NCBI GenBank assembly: GCA_024653965.1
Contig: JANLGW010000127.1
Coordinates: 1-32,865, forward strand
Source: Rhodospirillales bacterium
Lineage (GTDB): Bacteria > Pseudomonadota > Alphaproteobacteria > Rhodospirillales > Magnetovibrionaceae
DNA length: 32,865 nucleotides
Direction of reading: 5' to 3'
This document shows positions 29,003-32,865 of the stretch, one piece after another (position 1 is the first letter of the stretch; the number at the start of each line of letters is the position of its first letter). The notes beneath the pieces were generated by a model. That model had not been told where the DNA came from. It saw only the letters and a program-made list of their open reading frames with translations, and searched no databases. A program made the translations under genes and the position numbers.

Positions 29003-30040
29003 CTATTTCACGCTGCCTGGTACGCCCGACGATGTGGAATGTTCAAAGTGATAAGCCGCATCGGGGTGCAGGTGATGGCGCGCGTTATGCGCTGCCTGGG
29101 CGGCCTCGGCAAAGCCCATCAAGATCAACTTCAGTTTGCCCGGATAGGTAATGATATCGCCCGCGCCGAACACGCCTTTGACATTGCTTTCCATGGTGCC
29201 CGGATTGACAGCGATGTGATGGTGTTCCAGCCCCAAACCCCATTCGGCAATCGGGCCAATGTTTTGCGTCAGGCCAAAAAACGGCAGCAATACGTCGGCC
29301 TCGAGGGTGCGTTGTTTGCCGTCCAAATCCGCCACGACGACGGCTTCGAGTTTATCGCGGCTGCCCTGTAACGCCGCCAACTGATACGGCACCACCAGTT
29401 CAATTTTGCCCGCCGCCGTCAAAGTTTCCATACGTTCGACACTTTCCGGTGCGGCGCGGAATTTGGGCCGACGATGCACCACCTGCACGCTGGCCGCCAA
29501 CTCAGCCAGGGAAATCGCCCAATCCACCGCCGAATCGCCGCCGCCCGCGATGACCACCTTTTTGCCTTTAAAATCGTCGCGGCGTTTAACCAGATAGTTG
29601 ACGCCCCGGCCCGGACCCATGCCTTCAAAATCCTCGATGCCGTCCATCGGCGGGCGGTTGGGGCCAAACGCGCCGACACCGGCGGCAATGATCACCGCAC
29701 CGGCATCGATTGCGACGCCTTTGGAGGTGATCAGCTTGAACCGCCCCCCGTTCAAAGACTGCAAAGCCATCACCTGCTGCCCTAAATGATAGCTTGGCCG
29801 AAAGGGTGCGGCCTGAGCCTCCAGCATACTGACCAACTCCCCGGCCAAAATGGTCGGATGTCCGGGAATGTCATAAATGGGCTTTTCCGGGTATAATGCC
29901 GATAACTGGCCGCCCACTTCGTCCAAGGCGTCGATTACGTGGCACGACATCTTCATCATGCCACACTGAAAGACGGCGAACAGGCCCACTGGGCCAGCGC
30001 CGATAATCGCGACATCGGTGGTTATAGGCGTGTTGGGCAT
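29003..30040 (-). CDS. ferredoxin/flavodoxin-NADP+ reductase, thioredoxin-reductase-like type
   Basis: 345-aa flavoprotein of the YumC type: two Rossmann domains as in thioredoxin reductase but no redox CxxC. FAD loop AIIGAGPVGLFAVFQCG, then GGQLSALYPEKPIYDIPGHP, NADPH loop VVIAGGGDSAVDWA, and FGAGDIITYPGKLKLI. In known members it moves electrons between NADPH and ferredoxin or flavodoxin. The C-terminal tail (about 20 residues after AAQAAHNARHHL) has the aromatic/His elements typical of the family. First gene of the unit with the diheme cytochrome; divergent from tsaE across 127 bases. Confidence 0.92.
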   Translation of the reverse strand: MPNTPITTDVAIIGAGPVGLFAVFQCGMMKMSCHVIDALDEVGGQLSALYPEKPIYDIPGHPTILAGELVSMLEAQAAPFRPSYHLGQQVMALQSLNGGRFKLITSKGVAIDAGAVIIAAGVGAFGPNRPPMDGIEDFEGMGPGRGVNYLVKRRDDFKGKKVVIAGGGDSAVDWAISLAELAASVQVVHRRPKFRAAPESVERMETLTAAGKIELVVPYQLAALQGSRDKLEAVVVADLDGKQRTLEADVLLPFFGLTQNIGPIAEWGLGLEHHHIAVNPGTMESNVKGVFGAGDIITYPGKLKLILMGFAEAAQAAHNARHHLHPDAAYHFEHSTSSGVPGSVK

Positions 30041-30167
30041 GGCCTCTCCCGGCGATTGAGGGTTAAACTAAGACGAACGAATCCACTTTCGGGTTATAAC
30101 AGGTTCAGACGGTAGATTAAGGGAAAATTGGCTTTTTGAGGCCCACTTTTTAGACAATCGGGATCAC

Positions 30168-30647
30168 ATGACCGCGCAGCATGAAACCATCACCATCGAA
30201 CTTGCCGGGCTGGCGGCCACGCGGCGGCTAGCTAGGCGGCTGGCCCGCATGGCCAAACCGGGCGACGTGCTCGCGCTGTCGGGCGATTTGGGCGCGGGAA
30301 AAACCGAATTTGCCCGCGCTTTCATCCGCACCCTGACCGATGCCGACGAAGATGTGCCCAGCCCCACCTTTACCCTGGTGCAAACCTATGCCGGCAAAAG
30401 TGGCGAGATTTGGCATTTCGACCTGTATCGTCTGACCAACCCCGACGAGGCGCTGGAGCTGGGCATCGAAGACGCCTTTCACGACGCCATTTCCCTGATT
30501 GAATGGCCCGAACGGCTGGGGCCGCACCTGCCGCGAGGGCGCTTGGGCATCCATCTCGCCGTCACCAAAGGCCGCAACCACCGCTCCGCCGTGCTAACCC
30601 CGCATGCAGATTGGACCGAACGCCTGCGAGACTGCGGTCATGGATAA
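30168..30647 (+). CDS. tsaE: tRNA t6A biosynthesis ATPase TsaE
   Basis: 159 aa. P-loop GDLGAGKTEFARAF, the VPSPTFTLVQTY segment with the conserved Ser/Thr, and IWHFDLYRL (the H-x-D-x-Y-R motif), then ELGIEDAF and LIEWPERLG. It works with TsaB and TsaD to put threonylcarbamoyl on A37 of ANN-decoding tRNAs. First of four genes with overlapping ends; the amgK ATG lies 8 bases inside it. Confidence 0.96.
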   Translation: MTAQHETITIELAGLAATRRLARRLARMAKPGDVLALSGDLGAGKTEFARAFIRTLTDADEDVPSPTFTLVQTYAGKSGEIWHFDLYRLTNPDEALELGIEDAFHDAISLIEWPERLGPHLPRGRLGIHLAVTKGRNHRSAVLTPHADWTERLRDCGHG

Positions 30648-31686
30648 TCGCAAAATGGACCGCAATAGCCTGCGTCAGGCATTTCTCAACCGCGTGGGCT
30701 GGGGTTCGGCATTGCCCGAGCCGTTAAAAAGCGACGCATCGTTTCGCCGCTATTTTCGCTTAAGCCTCGGCAATCAGCGGGTGCTGTTGATGGATGCCGC
30801 GCCCGAATTGGGTGAGGACGTGCGCCCGTTTGCCCGGGTCGACCGCCACCTGATCGAACTGGAACTCAGCGCCCCGGAGATTCTCGCCGAAGACGTCGAG
30901 CATGGTTTTTTGCTGCTCGAAGATTTCGGCGACGCCACCTTCACCAATTTGTTGGCCCAGGGCCAAGACGAAGCCGATTTGTATGCGTTGGCCACCGACA
31001 CCCTGATCGCCCTGCACACCATGGAAGACATCCGCACCGCGCCCGACTGGCTGCCGCCTTACGACGATGAACGCCTATTGGCCGAGGCCTCCCTATTGCC
31101 CGATTGGTTCATGGCGGCCCAGGGCATCCCCGTGACCACGGCAGCGCGCGCAGCTTATGGCAACATATGGCTGGAACTGTTCCATCACGTGCATGCCGGG
31201 CCGCGCACCTTGGTGCTGCGCGATTTTCACGTCGACAATCTGATGCGCCTCGAAGGCCGCAGCGGCGTGCGCGCGTGTGGACTGCTCGATTTTCAAGACG
31301 CGGTGGCGGGCCATCCGGCCTACGATCTGATGAGCCTGCTCGAAGACGCCCGGCGCGACATCGACTTAAGCCTGCAAGCCGCCATGAAGGATCGCTATTT
31401 CGATGCCTTAAGCCTCACCGACAGCCGTGATTTTGAAACCGCCTACGCCATCTTGGGCGCGCAACGCCACGCCAAGGTTATCGGTATCTTCACCCGCTTG
31501 GATCGGCGCGACGGCAAACCGATTTATTTGAAACACATCCACCGGCTGTGGCAACTTTTAGAACGAAGCCTCAAGCACCCGGCGCTGGCCGACATGCGGG
31601 CGTGGATCGACAAACACATTCCCGCACACCAACGCTGCGCCCCGGGCGCCGCCCATCTGCACCGCCCGACGGAACCCACCTCATGA
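30640..31686 (+). CDS. amgK: AmgK-type anomeric sugar kinase (phosphotransferase fold)
   Basis: 348 aa, aminoglycoside-phosphotransferase fold. The substrate loop KSDASFRRYFRL, the hinge LLLEDFGDATFTNLL, the catalytic LRDFHVDNLMRL with Asp, and LLDFQDAVAGHPAYDLMSLL with the metal-binding Asp are typical of AmgK, which phosphorylates MurNAc/GlcNAc at the anomeric carbon. With MurU it makes UDP-MurNAc and bypasses de novo synthesis, giving lower fosfomycin sensitivity in known cases. ATG 30640 overlaps tsaE; ATG 30655 is an alternative. Stop overlaps the next start as ATGA. Confidence 0.9.
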   Translation: MDNRKMDRNSLRQAFLNRVGWGSALPEPLKSDASFRRYFRLSLGNQRVLLMDAAPELGEDVRPFARVDRHLIELELSAPEILAEDVEHGFLLLEDFGDATFTNLLAQGQDEADLYALATDTLIALHTMEDIRTAPDWLPPYDDERLLAEASLLPDWFMAAQGIPVTTAARAAYGNIWLELFHHVHAGPRTLVLRDFHVDNLMRLEGRSGVRACGLLDFQDAVAGHPAYDLMSLLEDARRDIDLSLQAAMKDRYFDALSLTDSRDFETAYAILGAQRHAKVIGIFTRLDRRDGKPIYLKHIHRLWQLLERSLKHPALADMRAWIDKHIPAHQRCAPGAAHLHRPTEPTS

Positions 31687-32408
31687 TTGTAACGCATGCT
31701 ATGGTTTTGGCTGCGGGCCTGGGCACGCGCATGAGGCCGCTGACGCTGACGACGCCCAAACCGCTGGTCAATGTGGCAGGGCGCACGCTGCTCGACTGGG
31801 CGCTTGATAACTTGAGCACGACGGGCGTCGAACATGCGGTCGTCAACTTGCATCATCTGGGCGCACAGATTAAGGCGCACCTTAACCATCGCACCTACCC
31901 GCAGGTAACCACCCTCTACGAAGATCCCCTGCTGGAAACCGGCGGCGGCATACAAAACGCTTTACCCCTGTTGGGCGATGCGCCGTTTTTTGTCATCAAT
32001 TCCGATGGGCTATGGCTGGACGACGACGCCAACGCATTGGCCCTTCGCCACATGGCGGATAGGTGGGACGACGCAGTAATGGATGCGCTGCTGCTGCTGC
32101 ACGATCCCGTCAAAGCGTTCGGCTACGACGGCCCCGGCGACTTTACGATAGGTTCCGACGGACGATTGGCGCGGCGCACCGAAGGTGCTGCGGATGCAAA
32201 AGTCTTTACCGGTGTGCAACTGCTGCACCCGCGTTTGTTCAAAGATGCGCCGGGCGGAATCTATTCGCTCAACGTGCTTTACAACCAAGCCCTCGGCAAT
32301 GGACGGCTTTTTGGCCTCACCCATGCGGGGGAGTGGCACCACGTCGGAACGCCCGAAGCGCTTGAGACAAGCGACCGCCACCTGCGCAACCGTGGATTTG
32401 GCAGATGA
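31683..32408 (+). CDS. murU: MurNAc-1-phosphate uridylyltransferase MurU
   Basis: 241-aa nucleotidyltransferase. The signature AMVLAAGLGTRMRPLTLTTPKPLVNVAG binds UTP; later elements are LLETGGGIQNALPLLG, FFVINSDGLW with the metal Asp, and EWHHVGTPEAL near the end. Being next to amgK supports the MurU reading over other UTP-sugar enzymes. The frame is open 45 codons upstream inside amgK, but ATG 31683 gives the normal start MIVTHAMVLAAG. The stop overlaps the addB start. Confidence 0.92.
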   Translation: MIVTHAMVLAAGLGTRMRPLTLTTPKPLVNVAGRTLLDWALDNLSTTGVEHAVVNLHHLGAQIKAHLNHRTYPQVTTLYEDPLLETGGGIQNALPLLGDAPFFVINSDGLWLDDDANALALRHMADRWDDAVMDALLLLHDPVKAFGYDGPGDFTIGSDGRLARRTEGAADAKVFTGVQLLHPRLFKDAPGGIYSLNVLYNQALGNGRLFGLTHAGEWHHVGTPEALETSDRHLRNRGFGR

Positions 32409-32865
32409 ACAAATCCACCGCCAGCATCTATAGCATCGAAGCGGGGGAGATTTTCGTCGATGCCCTGGCGCGGGGCATCTTGAAGCAAACCGGCGAAAAC
32501 CCAGAAGCATTGGCGCGGGTGCGGGTGTTGCTGCCCACCCGGCGCGCGTGCCGGTCGTTGCGCGAAGCGTTTTTGCGCCTGTCCCAAGGCCGCCCGTTGC
32601 TGCTGCCGATCATGACGCCGTTGGGCGATGTGGACGAAGACGAACTGACGCTCGAAGGCTTCGACGCCAACGACGTGTTGGAACTGCCGCCCGCCATCGG
32701 CGCGCTCACCCGTCAAACCCTGCTGGCCAATTATGTGCTCAAGATGGACGGCGAGACCACGCCGGAACAAGCGGTGCGGCTGGCGGGCGAGTTAGCCAAG
32801 CTGGTCGATCAGGTGCATACCGAGGGCCTGGATTTATCGCGCCTGCCCGAGCTGGTGCAGGACCG
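32405..32865 (+). CDS. addB: AddB helicase-nuclease subunit, N-terminal part (cut by window)
   Basis: 153 residues of a larger protein (whole AddB is about 1000 aa). The opening ASIYSIEAGEIFVDALARG and ARVRVLLPTRRACRSLREAFL, then LLLPIMTPLGDVDEDEL, match the AddB start of alphaproteobacteria. AddAB processes double-strand breaks for RecA. The position after murU agrees with the usual order. ATG 32405 overlaps the murU stop (ATGA). Confidence 0.88.
   Translation, partial: MNKSTASIYSIEAGEIFVDALARGILKQTGENPEALARVRVLLPTRRACRSLREAFLRLSQGRPLLLPIMTPLGDVDEDELTLEGFDANDVLELPPAIGALTRQTLLANYVLKMDGETTPEQAVRLAGELAKLVDQVHTEGLDLSRLPELVQD

Overview
The window looks like chromosomal DNA of an alphaproteobacterium, most likely a Rhodospirillales-type organism. 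The main evidence is the conserved block chvI-chvG ... hprK-rapZ-manX-ptsH-ptsI-ahcY, a short HprK made only of the kinase domain, a regulatory PTS without a sugar permease, and the tsaE-amgK-murU-addB string. Coding DNA is fairly GC-rich (about 55% in a stretch I counted) and densely packed. The assignment is inferred from gene order and protein motifs; no database search was possible. No rRNA, tRNA, CRISPR array or insertion sequence was seen.

Layout. 2-2211: the end of a hydroxyacid dehydrogenase (GhrA-like), an unrecognised 258-aa protein and UppP, the lipid-carrier phosphatase. 2620-8713: gltB-gltD, both subunits of NADPH glutamate synthase, ending in a strong terminator. 8763-9566: a low-GC pair on the minus strand, a 71-aa basic protein followed by a 194-aa protein with ADP-ribosyltransferase-like features. 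I read it as a candidate toxin-antitoxin module, with a promoter overlapped by a perfect inverted repeat. 9700-13807: a small zinc-ribbon protein, the TrkH potassium channel subunit with an unusual hairpin leader, a membrane diguanylate cyclase, a DUF423 membrane protein and a MarR regulator.

13812-25871 is the carbon and envelope control region. It holds a GTP-type PEP carboxykinase (pckG), a coiled-coil membrane protein, a HugZ-like flavin/heme-fold protein, the ChvI/ChvG two-component system, a HicAB toxin-antitoxin pair inserted at the chvG-hprK junction, HPr kinase, RapZ, EIIA-Man, HPr, enzyme I and S-adenosylhomocysteinase (ahcY) with its own terminator. The PTS proteins form a phosphorelay (PEP to EI to HPr to EIIA) with an HPr Ser46 checkpoint read by HprK, but no EIIB/EIIC is present, so it is probably a signalling device linking PEP/ATP status to ChvG/ChvI and gluconeogenesis.

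26012-32865: a multi-PAS histidine kinase with a degenerate ATP-binding domain, then on the minus strand a diheme cytochrome c and a ferredoxin/flavodoxin-NADP reductase. Last comes a plus-strand operon with overlapping stop/start codons: tsaE (tRNA t6A synthesis), amgK and murU (cell-wall sugar recycling) and the start of addB (recombinational repair). With uppP this makes peptidoglycan precursor supply a recurring theme.

The most interesting points are the low-GC ART-like/small-protein pair with its shared divergent control region, the HicAB insertion inside a conserved signalling operon, the probable pseudokinase downstream of ahcY, the in-place use of a GTP-type PEPCK, and the competing hairpins immediately upstream of trkH.
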